Assembly: GCA_005888675.1 (NCBI GenBank) | Contig: VBBA01000011.1 | Coordinates: forward strand, 1 to 11,645 | Origin: Candidatus Bathyarchaeota archaeon | GTDB lineage: Archaea > Thermoproteota > Bathyarchaeia > 40CM-2-53-6 | DNA length: 11,645 nucleotides | Direction: 5' to 3' | Shown: in pieces, positions 1 through 7,815 of the stretch | How the letters are laid out: each line of letters opens with the position of its first letter | Numbering within the stretch: the first letter of the stretch is position 1 | Notes under the pieces: model-generated | Database searches by the model: none | What the model was told of the DNA's origin: nothing | The model's input: the letters and a program-made list of their open reading frames with translations, nothing else | Program-made: the position numbers and the translations under genes

Positions 1-1
1 C

Positions 2-1198
2 TATATCACAGCCCTCGACGGTCGGACAAACGAAATCGTTGCCAACTTCACGGTCGGAATTGATGGCGGCCTGCTCGGAATTGCATACGACCCAACCAAC
101 GACAACATATACGTGGCCGACTGGGCAACAAGCAGCGTTTCCATAATCCGCGGCTCAGACCAAACAATAATCGGGAATGTCCAAGTTCCGGGAGGAGCAC
201 AAGAACTGGTCTACGTCTCAGGCTACGAAAAACTGTTCGTGACAAGCCAGTTCACCGGCGGCCTAGGACCACCAAACGCCGGAACAGTCTCCATAATCGA
301 TACGCGCACACAGTCCCTTATCCAGAACTTTACGGCTGGCTACGAACCAACAGGCGGCGCATACGACCCTGACACAGGATACGTCTACATCTCGAACTAT
401 GAATCAGGAACGCTTTCAGTAGTAGTCCCAGGAGAGATTACCGACTTCAACATAACCGTCACTCCGCCATTAATTATGTTGCAACCTACAATTCCAGGCT
501 CGGCAACGATCACCGTGACTGGACTGCAAGGTTTCATCGGAAACATCACTCTCACAGCCACCTCATCGGGACCAACAACCCGCATAGAACCATCAATCCT
601 AACACTCTCACCTGATACACGCTCAGCCTCGGCAACTCTGACCTTGACCGGAACCCATCCGGGAGAATTCACTATCACAATTGAGGCCGAAGTTGGCAGC
701 TTATCACATTCTGTCCAACTCAAAGCCATTCTCACTCAGAGCGTCTCTGTGCGTTGTGGATCAAGTGGAGCATACTGTCTTGTTACCAGCGACAGTATCC
801 TCTCGAACTTGGGCTTTTCCGAGAACGTGCTTCAGTTCAACGCAACAGGACTCATAGGCACGGCAGCATTCGTCAACGTCACGGTTCCCAAAATCCTAGT
901 CTCTAACATAAACCAAATTCGAATATTTCTGGACAAACTCCAGCTACCGGATTATGAATTCTCCGTGATCACCACCGGCCACAATTACCTCATCCAGTTC
1001 TCAGTAGCATTTCATAGTAGTGTGCAGATACAGGTACAGTTTGGGCCAGCTACGCCCACCGTGTTCGGAATACAAACCGAACTCTTCTACGTCATTGCTG
1101 GTGCTATAGTAGCAACCCTAGCAGGTGCGGTTGTGGTCGTTAAACGAAGATGGCCCGAAATTTCCAAGCAGCTCATCTCGTCGATTTTGATAGATTAG
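2..1198 (+). CDS. C-terminally anchored YVTN beta-propeller surface protein, 5' partial
   Basis: The reading frame is open from the left window edge, so the start and signal peptide lie outside. A GTG at 113 sits inside a propeller blade and is not the start. About 398 residues are visible. Residues 1-145 carry repeated blades of the YVTN type (for example the YDPTNDNIYV and YDPDTGYVYI segments, spaced as in NHL/YVTN propellers). Residues about 150-240 form a Thr/Ser-rich beta-sandwich of Ig-like character. Residues about 243-345 form a second beta domain with one Cys pair and an FNATG...VNVTVPK pattern that I recall from archaeal surface proteins. A hydrophobic helix near 352-376 is followed by KRRW and a short cytoplasmic tail. 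The protein is probably exported and faces the outside, held by this helix. It is convergent with the minus-strand genes. No catalytic residues are evident; role in adhesion or the cell envelope is inference. Confidence 0.8.
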   Translation, partial: YITALDGRTNEIVANFTVGIDGGLLGIAYDPTNDNIYVADWATSSVSIIRGSDQTIIGNVQVPGGAQELVYVSGYEKLFVTSQFTGGLGPPNAGTVSIIDTRTQSLIQNFTAGYEPTGGAYDPDTGYVYISNYESGTLSVVVPGEITDFNITVTPPLIMLQPTIPGSATITVTGLQGFIGNITLTATSSGPTTRIEPSILTLSPDTRSASATLTLTGTHPGEFTITIEAEVGSLSHSVQLKAILTQSVSVRCGSSGAYCLVTSDSILSNLGFSENVLQFNATGLIGTAAFVNVTVPKILVSNINQIRIFLDKLQLPDYEFSVITTGHNYLIQFSVAFHSSVQIQVQFGPATPTVFGIQTELFYVIAGAIVATLAGAVVVVKRRWPEISKQLISSILID

Positions 1199-1206
1199 CC
1201 GGGGAC

Positions 1207-1308
1207 CTATAGGATCAAGTACTCATATTCTATGATAATCCCAGCGAGTATTCCAACTATGAGACCAAGTATGATTCCGAGAATTAACGACTTGCCATCT
1301 AATGACAT
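1207..1308 (-). CDS. candidate 33-residue single-helix membrane microprotein
   Basis: A complete ATG-to-TAG frame of 33 residues, starting MSLDGKSLILG. After a short polar N-terminus there is one Gly/Ile/Leu-rich helix with GIILG and GILAG spacing, the GxxxG pattern that favours helix packing, ending in a short acidic-aromatic tail (EYEY). An in-frame TGA lies five codons before the ATG, so no longer version exists. A GAGG about 10 bases upstream could serve as a ribosome binding site. It lies 8 bases from the stop of the convergent propeller gene and about 50 bases downstream of the secreted-protein gene, and could be read from that gene's transcript. The tail-to-tail gap is otherwise empty. 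I recognise no family. The clean hydrophobic pattern and ribosome binding site support it, but a frame this short can arise by chance. Confidence 0.45.
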   Translation of the reverse strand: MSLDGKSLILGIILGLIVGILAGIIIEYEYLIL

Positions 1309-1360
1309 TAATCTCGATCCTCATCCGATTCTAATCTGCTGACAAGAAACAGGTGGGAGT

Positions 1361-1939
1361 TTAGGCCGACCTTGTTATGGTCGCACTGGGAATTGACAGG
1401 AACCATTTACCAGCGATCTTGCTCTGAGGCTTCATGAAATCAACGGTCAAGCTAGAACCGTTCGGCAATGTCTTGGGTATGCTTGAGGATATCTTCCCGT
1501 ACAATATCAAGTGCCATATCTTTCCACTGCCATCTTTGAGTTCGATGTGCAAAAGTATCTTCTTGCTATGAACGTTCAGTCGTCCCGTGCCCTTCTCGAC
1601 CGTGAAAGTTTCGCTTCCCACTTTGAGGGTCCCCCCGCTGACCGAGAGCTTTGCAACACCAACTGTTACCTTCTCAGCGGTCGCAGTGAGTTGCAGATCC
1701 ACATTCGCTGTCTTCGTCTGATCGGCAATGTCATAGGCTGTGCCTGTTCCAGTGATCGTAAAGCTGGCGCCCTTTCCAAATATTGTCGTGCGGCTTTGTG
1801 CTGAATGTTCGGATTTGACAGAATGATCCGATTTCGCGTAGACGGGGACCGCTACCGTGACCGCGGAAGCGACTATTACTAGGATGCTCAGGACTGCGAT
1901 GATCTTGAGCCGCCGATAATCTCCCAATTTCTTGAACAT
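1361..1939 (-). CDS. small secreted protein of unknown function
   Basis: 192 residues. The N-terminus is a textbook Sec signal peptide: basic start (MFKKLGDYRRLK), a hydrophobic core of about 20 residues, and a VYA cleavage site near residue 35. The mature part begins with a Ser/His/Lys-rich linker (about 36-50) and continues as alternating polar and hydrophobic strands to the end, suggesting one beta-rich domain of about 140 residues. It has no Cys, no second membrane helix and no visible lipobox, so it is probably released or loosely attached outside the membrane. GGTGG about 7 bases before the ATG supports this start. The gene has its own 221-base upstream region with an inverted repeat and AT-rich stretch, so it may be transcribed separately from the gene upstream. 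No family recognised; structural or binding role is a guess. Confidence 0.75.
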   Translation of the reverse strand: MFKKLGDYRRLKIIAVLSILVIVASAVTVAVPVYAKSDHSVKSEHSAQSRTTIFGKGASFTITGTGTAYDIADQTKTANVDLQLTATAEKVTVGVAKLSVSGGTLKVGSETFTVEKGTGRLNVHSKKILLHIELKDGSGKIWHLILYGKISSSIPKTLPNGSSLTVDFMKPQSKIAGKWFLSIPSATITRSA

Positions 1940-1996
1940 TCTTGAACCACCGTTCGCCCGAATAACTTGTCTAAGCAGGGTCTTAATCGAATTGTT

Positions 1997-2013
1997 TTGA
2001 ACAAGCCGTTCAA
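1997..2013. promoter_or_regulatory. operator-like inverted repeat TTGAAC-N5-GTTCAA
   Basis: Perfect 6-base half sites separated by 5 bases, 58 bases upstream of the start of the secreted-protein gene at 1939. On the minus strand it is immediately followed by the 5' part of the leader and abuts an AT-rich AAATTATG element (about 2013-2023) that could act as a weak TATA box. Its place next to a possible promoter suits a dimeric repressor site. No regulator gene is in the window, so this is inference from symmetry and position. Confidence 0.3.
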
Positions 2014-2112
2014 CATAATTTCCCGAGAAATATCAGCATCGAACGTGGGAGCCACTGAGCCTCTTCAATTTCCATGGCAGTCTCGCGTGGAGTCATCTCC
2101 GGACCAGACCGC

Positions 2113-2155
2113 CTCTCTTTTCGAGAGAACCCTTGAGCGGAGGATTACCTCAAGG
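2113..2155 (-). terminator. tandem hairpins after the Cys-rich secreted gene
   Basis: Starting 5 bases past the stop at 2161, the minus-strand transcript can form a 7-pair stem (CCTTGAG at 2155-2149 with CTCAAGG at 2137-2131, 11-base loop). A second 5-6 pair stem follows at once (CTCTC/GAGAG at 2127-2113, loop GAAAA). No U-tract follows either one, so they may stabilise a 3' end or mark processing rather than be a classic terminator. The remaining gap to 1940 holds the operator-like repeat and no convincing gene. Confidence 0.3.
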
Positions 2156-2160
2156 ACGAC

Positions 2161-3180
2161 TTATTTCCTCCAAACTTTGGTCAATACTGGACCCAGTAGT
2201 TGCAAACGCGGCAGTGATTTCGCCTTCTTCCTTTGCAGAACAGCCAGGATTATCGCCCCTGCTACGAGGCTCATCGCGAGTCCGATAGCCCCGATCAGCA
2301 AAATAAGACCCGAATCGAGTGAAGCACTTGGCTGAACGACACCACTGCTTGCCGGGGTCTCGTCCGTCACCAGGACATTATCGAATAATGCGTTGCATGC
2401 GCAAGTACCCGTTAAGGCAAATGTGTCCCATCCCAGCTCGACCTGCCAGTTGTACTGGTCGATTCTCCCTGGTTGAGTGTAAACGTTCAAGCCACATGTA
2501 TGATCGGTCGTTATTGTAGCAATCTCCTTACAACCGTAAACGCCCGTGGGAGTGATGAGCTGGATCCATTGTTTGGTAGATTTCTGTGCGACAACTTTCA
2601 TGAAAATCCAGTTCTGTTTCGCTTTGGTGTTCAAGCCACAATTGTAACTGCACTCGATGTCGGAGGCGACTGTCTTCGCATTACCACTTGAATCTAGTAT
2701 CTGCCAGACTCTTGCATCGCAATAATAGGCGATATGGGTCTCATAATGATAACTGGTAGATGCATCCTTGGAGGCATCAAATTCTAGGCTTAGGAATGGT
2801 CCACCCGCTCCGGTCGTAGTCCTGCATACATCGGCATAAGTGAACCAGACACTCGCGCCAACATAATCTTGCTCGGTTGAAATGGTTGTCCTGAGGTCAC
2901 GAGCGCTGGCCGCATTAGCACATTGGATCCCTACTGATTGAGCGCCCATGAAAGCATAGGTCGTATTCAACCTGCCCCAACTCTCAGGTCCTCCACAACT
3001 ATCAAGATTGTACCATTTGGCAAGACTTGGCCCTTCAAAATCATCAGCCCAGATCGTATTCGATGGTACAGGAAAATTGACCTGGACGGCATATCCACTC
3101 TGAACGACAAGTGCGATGGCTAGCAACGGAGGCAAGAGGACTAGGATGATTGCTTTCCAGCTCGATTTCGAAATGAACAT
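2161..3180 (-). CDS. Cys-rich secreted lectin/LamG-like protein with C-terminal anchor
   Basis: 339 residues from the ATG at 3180. The N-terminus is a signal peptide (short basic region, hydrophobic core, cleavage near GYA at residue 31). Residues about 45-280 look like a concanavalin A/LamG-type jelly roll: it opens with a WADDFEG...W segment and closes with LFDNVLVTDE, the usual edges of such domains. This region has ten Cys, an even number, as expected for disulfides outside the cell. A helix near 292-315 followed by QRKK and a basic tail of about 25 residues anchors it. The frame is open upstream to 3375, but those 65 residues do not resemble a leader and would span the TATA box at 3208-3218, so I reject the longer start. 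No catalytic residues are recognised; carbohydrate or surface binding is inferred from the fold only. Confidence 0.75.
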   Translation of the reverse strand: MFISKSSWKAIILVLLPPLLAIALVVQSGYAVQVNFPVPSNTIWADDFEGPSLAKWYNLDSCGGPESWGRLNTTYAFMGAQSVGIQCANAASARDLRTTISTEQDYVGASVWFTYADVCRTTTGAGGPFLSLEFDASKDASTSYHYETHIAYYCDARVWQILDSSGNAKTVASDIECSYNCGLNTKAKQNWIFMKVVAQKSTKQWIQLITPTGVYGCKEIATITTDHTCGLNVYTQPGRIDQYNWQVELGWDTFALTGTCACNALFDNVLVTDETPASSGVVQPSASLDSGLILLIGAIGLAMSLVAGAIILAVLQRKKAKSLPRLQLLGPVLTKVWRK

Positions 3181-3207
3181 CGACTTTGCCGTTGATTCCA
3201 GTGAGCG

Positions 3208-3218
3208 TATATAATTCC
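3208..3218 (-). promoter_or_regulatory. archaeal TATA-box promoter
   Basis: On the minus strand GGAATTATATAC reads as a TATA box (TTATATAC) preceded by purines like a BRE. Its centre is about 31 bases from the ATG at 3180. With the usual archaeal spacing of about 26 bases to the start site, transcription would begin about 5 bases before the ATG, giving an almost leaderless mRNA. This agrees with the lack of a ribosome binding site there and fixes the start of the Cys-rich protein. Confidence 0.5.
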
Positions 3219-3457
3219 GACCTAGACCAGCACTCGCGAAAACTCGCTTATCGTACACGAATCCAGGCGTCGTTCGGTCGACAAAGTAGACCCCAACAGC
3301 CTCACAGCACCTCGGTAAGACAGCATCGTAATAATCCTCGAGATCGAATCTAGATCCACCCAAACGGATCCGCACTCGTAGACAAGATCACGAAAAGAGA
3401 ATTCTTTTTCTCTGCATGAGAACTCAACGAGGTAATCAGACATTGAAATTACGCGAA

Positions 3458-3473
3458 AATAAGAATTCTTATT
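3458..3473. repeat. perfect 16-base palindrome AATAAGAATTCTTATT
   Basis: Both strands read the same over 16 bases. A second site centred 64 bases to the left (AGAATTCT core at 3398-3405, with imperfect A/T-rich arms) shares the GAATTCTT core. The two sit 230-290 bases upstream of the Cys-rich gene start. They could be a pair of regulator sites on nearly the same helix face. At this A+T content a chance palindrome is possible. Confidence 0.35.
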
Positions 3474-3610
3474 GGTACATCCACCTAGCCGTGAAACCTC
3501 AAGACTGAGTCCGAACGAATCCTGCCAAGCTTCCCTCATGGAGCAAACCGATCAAAAACCCGAATCCACACGCCTTTCACCTACATTGGACTGAGAGCTC
3601 AGACGTGAAA

Positions 3611-3625
3611 GACTCTTCTAGAGTC
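3611..3625 (-). terminator. possible hairpin at the end of the pilus operon
   Basis: GACTCT and AGAGTC form a 6-pair stem with a 3-base loop, 28 bases past the stop of the last operon gene. On the minus strand it is followed by only TTT, then about 50 bases later by a T5 run (3558-3554) that could act as an archaeal U-tract. Weak evidence for a transcript end. Confidence 0.25.
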
Positions 3626-3652
3626 GACCACTATCCCGTCTTGTCGCAAGGC

Positions 3653-4675
3653 TTAGATGAAGAAGACGAACGTGATGAAGCAGATACTCATCAGTATCAC
3701 TGCATGCTTCAACCCATCCTTCAGATAACCTGTCGCCATCTTCCCACCAACCAAGCCGGCAAAGATCGCTTCAATCATCGCCATGTAGAGAAAGACCGCC
3801 GTGATCTTATCCAGTGGAAGACTGACGAAGTTGAAGCCCACCCCACCCACAGTCTGCGACGCACCACCGCCGAAGTTCGTATTTGCCAACTGAGTAAAGA
3901 AGCTCTTGATCAACAAATACACAGTGACAAGGAAAACTGCGAAGCTAATGTACATGACCCCGATGAAAGGCCGCATTGAGGCTCTCCTCTTCCTCTCAAG
4001 GTACTGGATCTCCTGAACATGTTTCGCAACCGATTCCATGCTCTCCTGGATGTCGCCTCCAGACTTGTTCGCCTCCGAGATCAACATAGCACTTCTGCGA
4101 GCTAATTGGGTGCCTGTCCGATCAGCAAAGTATTGCAATGCCTTCTCCAATGGGACTCTGAAGCTGATCTTTGCAATCAACTTTCTGAGCTCCTTGGTCA
4201 AGGGTCCATAATCTCGCTCAGCCGATATTTCGATAGATCTTGTCAGAGTCATTCCGCTGCGTCCTGAATCGGCGATATCTCGCAATAGGTGTGGGATGTG
4301 GTTGTCTATTGAATCTCGTCGCTTACTGTCCAAGAAGTACAGGAGTGATGGAGGAACCATGCTCAGGATTCCTGCCAAGAGTAGGAACCTGTCAGCAGTA
4401 AAGTTACCCGTTTGCCCAATGAAACCGATCTTAACCGGAACCCCGTAGATCGCCATCTCGACGATTCCCCACAGCATTACTCCGCCGAATATTAGTCCGC
4501 TGAATACCCAGACAAGCTTCCTCGTGATCTTCCCAACCACGAGTATGACCGAACTCTCAAGTCTACCCTTGAACTGCCCCTTCTTCCCTCCAAGGTCCGG
4601 ACTTGCGTCTGGAACTCTTGCTGAGGGCCCGTCCGATCCAGGCGTAGGAGTGGACGATGATTGATCTGATGACAT
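3653..4675 (-). CDS. T2SSF/TadC-like platform membrane protein (second of two)
   Basis: 340 residues from the ATG at 4675. The inner-membrane platform of type IV pilus, Tad or archaellum machines couples the cytoplasmic ATPase to subunit insertion. The first about 40 residues are a Ser/Pro/Gly-rich polar tail. Helices follow near 54-77 and 94-115. A cytoplasmic helical T2SSF-type domain (about 122-232) has the features HLLRDIADSGRSGMTL, SEANKSGGD and a basic KRRAS before the next helix. Three more helices lie near 235-259, 292-313 and 323-340. An ATG at 4684 is 2 bases from a GGAG, too close to be read efficiently, while the ATG at 4675 is 11 bases away, so I prefer the latter. It starts 24 bases after the first platform gene and is last in the operon. 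It has a single T2SSF domain, as in TadB and TadC, and so probably works as a pair with its neighbour. Confidence 0.85.
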   Translation of the reverse strand: MSSDQSSSTPTPGSDGPSARVPDASPDLGGKKGQFKGRLESSVILVVGKITRKLVWVFSGLIFGGVMLWGIVEMAIYGVPVKIGFIGQTGNFTADRFLLLAGILSMVPPSLLYFLDSKRRDSIDNHIPHLLRDIADSGRSGMTLTRSIEISAERDYGPLTKELRKLIAKISFRVPLEKALQYFADRTGTQLARRSAMLISEANKSGGDIQESMESVAKHVQEIQYLERKRRASMRPFIGVMYISFAVFLVTVYLLIKSFFTQLANTNFGGGASQTVGGVGFNFVSLPLDKITAVFLYMAMIEAIFAGLVGGKMATGYLKDGLKHAVILMSICFITFVFFI

Positions 4676-4699
4676 TTTTCTCATGACTCCTTTTTTTTC

Positions 4700-6202
4700 T
4701 TAACCCTTCGGCTGCATAGTGTCCAGTATGAAGAGAAACATAACCCCACACATCGGGATGAGTATGAACGCCAGCAGGTACATGAACGAGAAGACATCGA
4801 TGCCGCCGAGACTGCCTCCGATAGAGGCCATGATAGACAACATGACGACAAGCATCAATGGAAACGCGATAAGCATCAACACGTAGGTCTCCGCGAGGAT
4901 TCCGAGAGTGTCGAGGAAGGATTGAACGGAGAGGTGACGCTTCTGGAACAAGTGGTCTGTAATACCTTGGAAGAACTTCTTCATGTCACCGCCTGTTCTG
5001 ATCACACCTGCAAACCCTCGCAGTAGATCCTGATAGTTTGTTGAAGGAGATCGTTCGACTTCTGCATTCAACGCATGTATGATGTCGAAGCCCAACAGGT
5101 CAACACGTCCAACCACGTTCGCTATCTCATCAGAGAGCATGAACCTTGGATCCTTCTCTGCGGTAGACCTAAGGATTCTCTCAGGAGTCACGCCTGCACT
5201 GGCTAGAACGGTCATGTAACTGGAAGTGAATGGCAGGTACGAATCTAATCTCGTGCGTCTACTGCCAAGTTTGAAAAAAGGTACGGCATAGAACATTCCC
5301 AAGACAGCGAGTCCAGTCACAATGGACATGAATAATGCTGCGATAAAAGTGAAAATTATGTTGTCTCCTGCGAATCCAAGTCCAATCGAGCTTCCCAGCC
5401 CGACCGCTGGAGACAGTAGTACAAGCCATACGAAGAATGAGACGATGAATCCGACTAAGCCTGCGAAAGCCATTAGACTGACGTAGGCTTTGTAACCTGT
5501 CTTCATGCCGGCGAGCGATAGTACCTGTTTGAGGCCCTTGAAGAATGGCAGAAGAGTTGCGACCCTCTTCCCCAATAATCTGTAGGTAAAGTAGACGAAG
5601 CTCCCCTTATCCTCGGGAATCAAATCTTCCTTCTTGGCCTTGTCGGTCTGTTGCAAGAACCGTCTCAATCTTGCCCGGTAATCGCCCATGTGCAAGACAG
5701 AATGCTCGTACGTGAAGCCGCTGTAGACAGCACCTATTGGCGAGAAGAGTAATAGTTCAATGAAGACCCAGGGTGGCGACGCGACCGCGACCAATGGAAA
5801 GAATAGATTCGAGAATAGAGCAAGAGGAATCGAGAGTGGGATGCTGATGAACCACTTGTACTTCTTCAACGGAGGAATGTTGAAGTTGAACAGTATTGCG
5901 AAGAATGATCCCGAGATCAACATGTAAGTGAATGGAACAAGCTGGGTCAGAGCACCGTTGGAGTCGGTGTAGAAACCGCAGCCACAGAACGTGTCCATTC
6001 CTCGAAATAGGATTGTGACCACTGAAAGAGCGATAGTAGCGCCTACCCAGGCCCTGCTCGTCTCGAAAATACTCTTCTTCACCATGTTAAGTCCGAAACA
6101 AACCAATCCCAACAGGACTAGGCCGACGACGATTAGATCGCTCGCAGCCAGCACTTGCCCGAATGGGCCTAGGAATGGGACTATCGGATCGAGTAGGTTC
6201 AT
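4700..6202 (-). CDS. ArlJ/TadC-like polytopic platform protein
   Basis: 500 residues. A cluster of about five helices (near 22-41, 52-68, 88-106, 117-138, 145-162) is followed by a basic cytoplasmic segment (165-238, with RARLRRFLQQ and a LPFFKGLKQVLSLAG stretch). Two helices (239-263, 281-309) and a T2SSF-type domain (about 320-436) come next. That domain includes the typical SYMTVLASAGVTPERIL helix and RTGGD. Two last helices are at 437-459 and 469-494. The two cytoplasmic regions separated by membrane helices recall archaellum ArlJ, the platform that takes the ArlI-type ATPase, but the first region is short. It lies directly after the ATPase gene, 11 bases from its stop, with a strong ribosome binding site overlapping that stop. 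By position and fold it is the primary platform of the machine. Whether it is closer to ArlJ or to TadB/TadC cannot be settled by eye. Confidence 0.88.
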   Translation of the reverse strand: MNLLDPIVPFLGPFGQVLAASDLIVVGLVLLGLVCFGLNMVKKSIFETSRAWVGATIALSVVTILFRGMDTFCGCGFYTDSNGALTQLVPFTYMLISGSFFAILFNFNIPPLKKYKWFISIPLSIPLALFSNLFFPLVAVASPPWVFIELLLFSPIGAVYSGFTYEHSVLHMGDYRARLRRFLQQTDKAKKEDLIPEDKGSFVYFTYRLLGKRVATLLPFFKGLKQVLSLAGMKTGYKAYVSLMAFAGLVGFIVSFFVWLVLLSPAVGLGSSIGLGFAGDNIIFTFIAALFMSIVTGLAVLGMFYAVPFFKLGSRRTRLDSYLPFTSSYMTVLASAGVTPERILRSTAEKDPRFMLSDEIANVVGRVDLLGFDIIHALNAEVERSPSTNYQDLLRGFAGVIRTGGDMKKFFQGITDHLFQKRHLSVQSFLDTLGILAETYVLMLIAFPLMLVVMLSIMASIGGSLGGIDVFSFMYLLAFILIPMCGVMFLFILDTMQPKG

Positions 6203-6211
6203 TGTTTCGCT

Positions 6212-6221
6212 GATCAGCTCC
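6212..6221 (-). promoter_or_regulatory. strong ribosome binding site overlapping the ATPase stop codon
   Basis: GGAGCTGATC matches the archaeal consensus GGAGGTGATC at nine of ten bases. The TGA stop of the ATPase gene lies inside it, and the next ATG is 9 bases after it. This suggests translation of ATPase and platform is coupled. Confidence 0.55.
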
Positions 6222-7809
6222 TAGCTCCAGCGGGCTCGACCATCTTCTCCCGTTTCACTCGGTCGAGTAGTTGCTGCGGGTTGAGATAGTAGGTTCTGAT
6301 GATCTCTACGACGTCCTTGAAGTCGCGCACGTTGTTCCTGACCATCCACTCGAGAACCATCCGGCGATTGTTCAGTTCCTCCATGACCTCTTCATGTCGG
6401 TAGCCGTGGCGTTTCATGATGTTCTCTAGTGCGTAGCTTCGTCCGTAGAAGACGAAGGTGTCGCTCTTTGGACTCCACTTGAACACGTCGTTCGTCAACA
6501 CATCCTTCGTTGTCGGGTCTAGTCCGACGACCTCGGCGACGTTGATCATGCGTCGGACGCTCTTGTCACCGATTTGGACACGTGTCTGGACTCCGATCAC
6601 GTCGATTGTGGGGATCAGTGGGCGCGGTATGTTCATTGGTTCTGATTCCAGCCGGTGTATCGCCGCCTCTGCCGAGTCGGCGTGAAGTGTTGCAAGACCT
6701 CCGTGTCCGGTTGCGATGGCTTGCATTAGCGTGTAGGCTTCGCTGCCTCGGACCTCGCCTACGATGATGTACTCGGGTCTCTGTCTCATCGCATTCTTCA
6801 AGAGATCAAAGAGCGTGATCTCGCTGACATCTCCCGTGGTACCGAATCCAATTCTGACTACGCTTGAGAGCCAGTTCTCATGTGGCAGTTGTATCTCCGC
6901 CGTATCCTCTATGGAGACGATCTTGGCGTTGGGCTTGATGAACATGGCCAATGTGTTGATTGTCGTGGTCTTGCCGGAGGCTGTTCCGCCCACCAGTATG
7001 CAGGAGGCTTGCTTCTCGATGATGTACCAGTACCACGCCGCCATCTCAGCGGATAACGTATTGTAGATTATGAGATCAGATACTGTCAACGGTCGTTCGC
7101 GGAACTTTCGGATTGTGAAGGTCGATCCTCGACGTGTGACCTCCTTCTCATAGGTCATCTGGACACGGCTGCCGTCTGGTAATGTGGCATCGAGGACTGG
7201 TTGAGCGATCGAGATCGCGCGACCGGTCATGTAGCTGAGTTTGAGAATGAACCTGTCTAGTTCTTCGGCGGTGTTGAAGATGACGTTGGTCGGTATGGAC
7301 TCGTATTTCCTGTGCCAGATGTACAACGGTATGCCGAACCCGTTGCAGGAAATATCTTCGATCCACGGGTCCCTCATCATCGGGTCTATCTTGTCAAAGA
7401 AGACGAAGTCCCTGGTGATGTAGTACATTATGCGGTCGAGGCCATCTGGAGTGACTTTGATCTTGTAGTTCTTGATGATCTTATCGACCATCTTTCTAAT
7501 GTATGCCGCAGCGTTTTGGTTGCCACCTAGTTTCTTTACATCGACATCTAGCTCTTCGACGAGAAGCTCGCCGATCTCTCGCAGCTTGGCCTTTTCATCG
7601 TCTGAGAGTGGGACCTCTATGATCTGATATTTGACCTGACCTTCCTCCTTGATGAGTCGTGCTTTCGAGTATGGCGGTCGAAGATCGTATTGGTCTAAAA
7701 TGGGCGTGTCGGAAGCTTTCTTCATCAGGTCTATCGTCATGCGCTCGTATTCCATCAGCATGCCGACAATATTGTCGATCTTGTCCGTCTTCTCAGGTTT
7801 AGCTGACAT
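6214..7809 (-). CDS. type II/IV secretion ATPase (ArlI/TadA/PilB-VirB11 family)
   Basis: 531 residues, cytoplasmic, a hexameric ATPase that powers filament assembly by acting on the platform protein. Residues 1-140 are an alpha-helical N-terminal part. Residues about 140-245 form the N-terminal domain that precedes the motor, with GRAISIAQPVLDATLPDGSR near 196-215. The catalytic core follows: Walker A GGTASGKT at 274-281, the Asp-box segment SIEDTAEIQLPHENW at 299-313, Walker B EYIIVGEVRG at 346-355, and the His box GHGGLATLHAD at 368-378. All key residues are present, so it should be active. Length agrees with archaeal ArlI-type enzymes (about 500-550). The ATG at 7809 is 6 bases after the stop of the KaiC-like gene, with no clear ribosome binding site, so it is probably read by coupling. 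This is the best identified gene in the window; its specific filament is not determined. Confidence 0.95.
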   Translation of the reverse strand: MSAKPEKTDKIDNIVGMLMEYERMTIDLMKKASDTPILDQYDLRPPYSKARLIKEEGQVKYQIIEVPLSDDEKAKLREIGELLVEELDVDVKKLGGNQNAAAYIRKMVDKIIKNYKIKVTPDGLDRIMYYITRDFVFFDKIDPMMRDPWIEDISCNGFGIPLYIWHRKYESIPTNVIFNTAEELDRFILKLSYMTGRAISIAQPVLDATLPDGSRVQMTYEKEVTRRGSTFTIRKFRERPLTVSDLIIYNTLSAEMAAWYWYIIEKQASCILVGGTASGKTTTINTLAMFIKPNAKIVSIEDTAEIQLPHENWLSSVVRIGFGTTGDVSEITLFDLLKNAMRQRPEYIIVGEVRGSEAYTLMQAIATGHGGLATLHADSAEAAIHRLESEPMNIPRPLIPTIDVIGVQTRVQIGDKSVRRMINVAEVVGLDPTTKDVLTNDVFKWSPKSDTFVFYGRSYALENIMKRHGYRHEEVMEELNNRRMVLEWMVRNNVRDFKDVVEIIRTYYLNPQQLLDRVKREKMVEPAGARS

Positions 7810-7815
7810 GATCTT

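Larger units (their letters stand above)
3219..3652. other. gap without a convincing gene between the pilus operon and the secreted-protein gene
   Basis: About 430 bases. It contains the end of the pilus operon transcript with a short hairpin, a 16-base perfect palindrome at 3458-3473, and a related AGAATTCT site at 3398-3405. A minus-strand frame of 73 codons runs from an ATG at 3443 to 3222 (start MSDYLVEFS), and a 105-codon version starts at 3539. Neither has a ribosome binding site, membrane segment or recognisable motif, and I do not accept them as genes, although the shorter one stops just before the TATA box of the next gene. Confidence 0.4.

Noticed and set aside
113..115. GTG as start of the propeller protein
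   Set aside because: It falls inside a blade motif (NIYV), and the frame is open to the window edge.
397..735. Minus-strand frame of 112 codons
   Set aside because: Antisense to the beta-sandwich of the propeller protein; no independent support.
1967..2335. Plus-strand frame of 122 codons
   Set aside because: Overlaps the 3' end of the Cys-rich gene and its hairpins, with no features of its own.
3181..3375. 65-residue N-terminal extension of the Cys-rich secreted protein
   Set aside because: It precedes a standard signal peptide and overlaps the TATA box; the extension has no secretory or domain features.
3222..3539. Minus-strand frame of 105 codons, or 73 codons from 3443
   Set aside because: No ribosome binding site, motif or membrane segment, and no recognisable family. 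Remains possible only if conserved in relatives.
3605..3979. Plus-strand frame of 124 codons
   Set aside because: Antisense to the end of the second platform gene; composition (many His, Gln, Asp, Arg) is that of a reverse-strand shadow.
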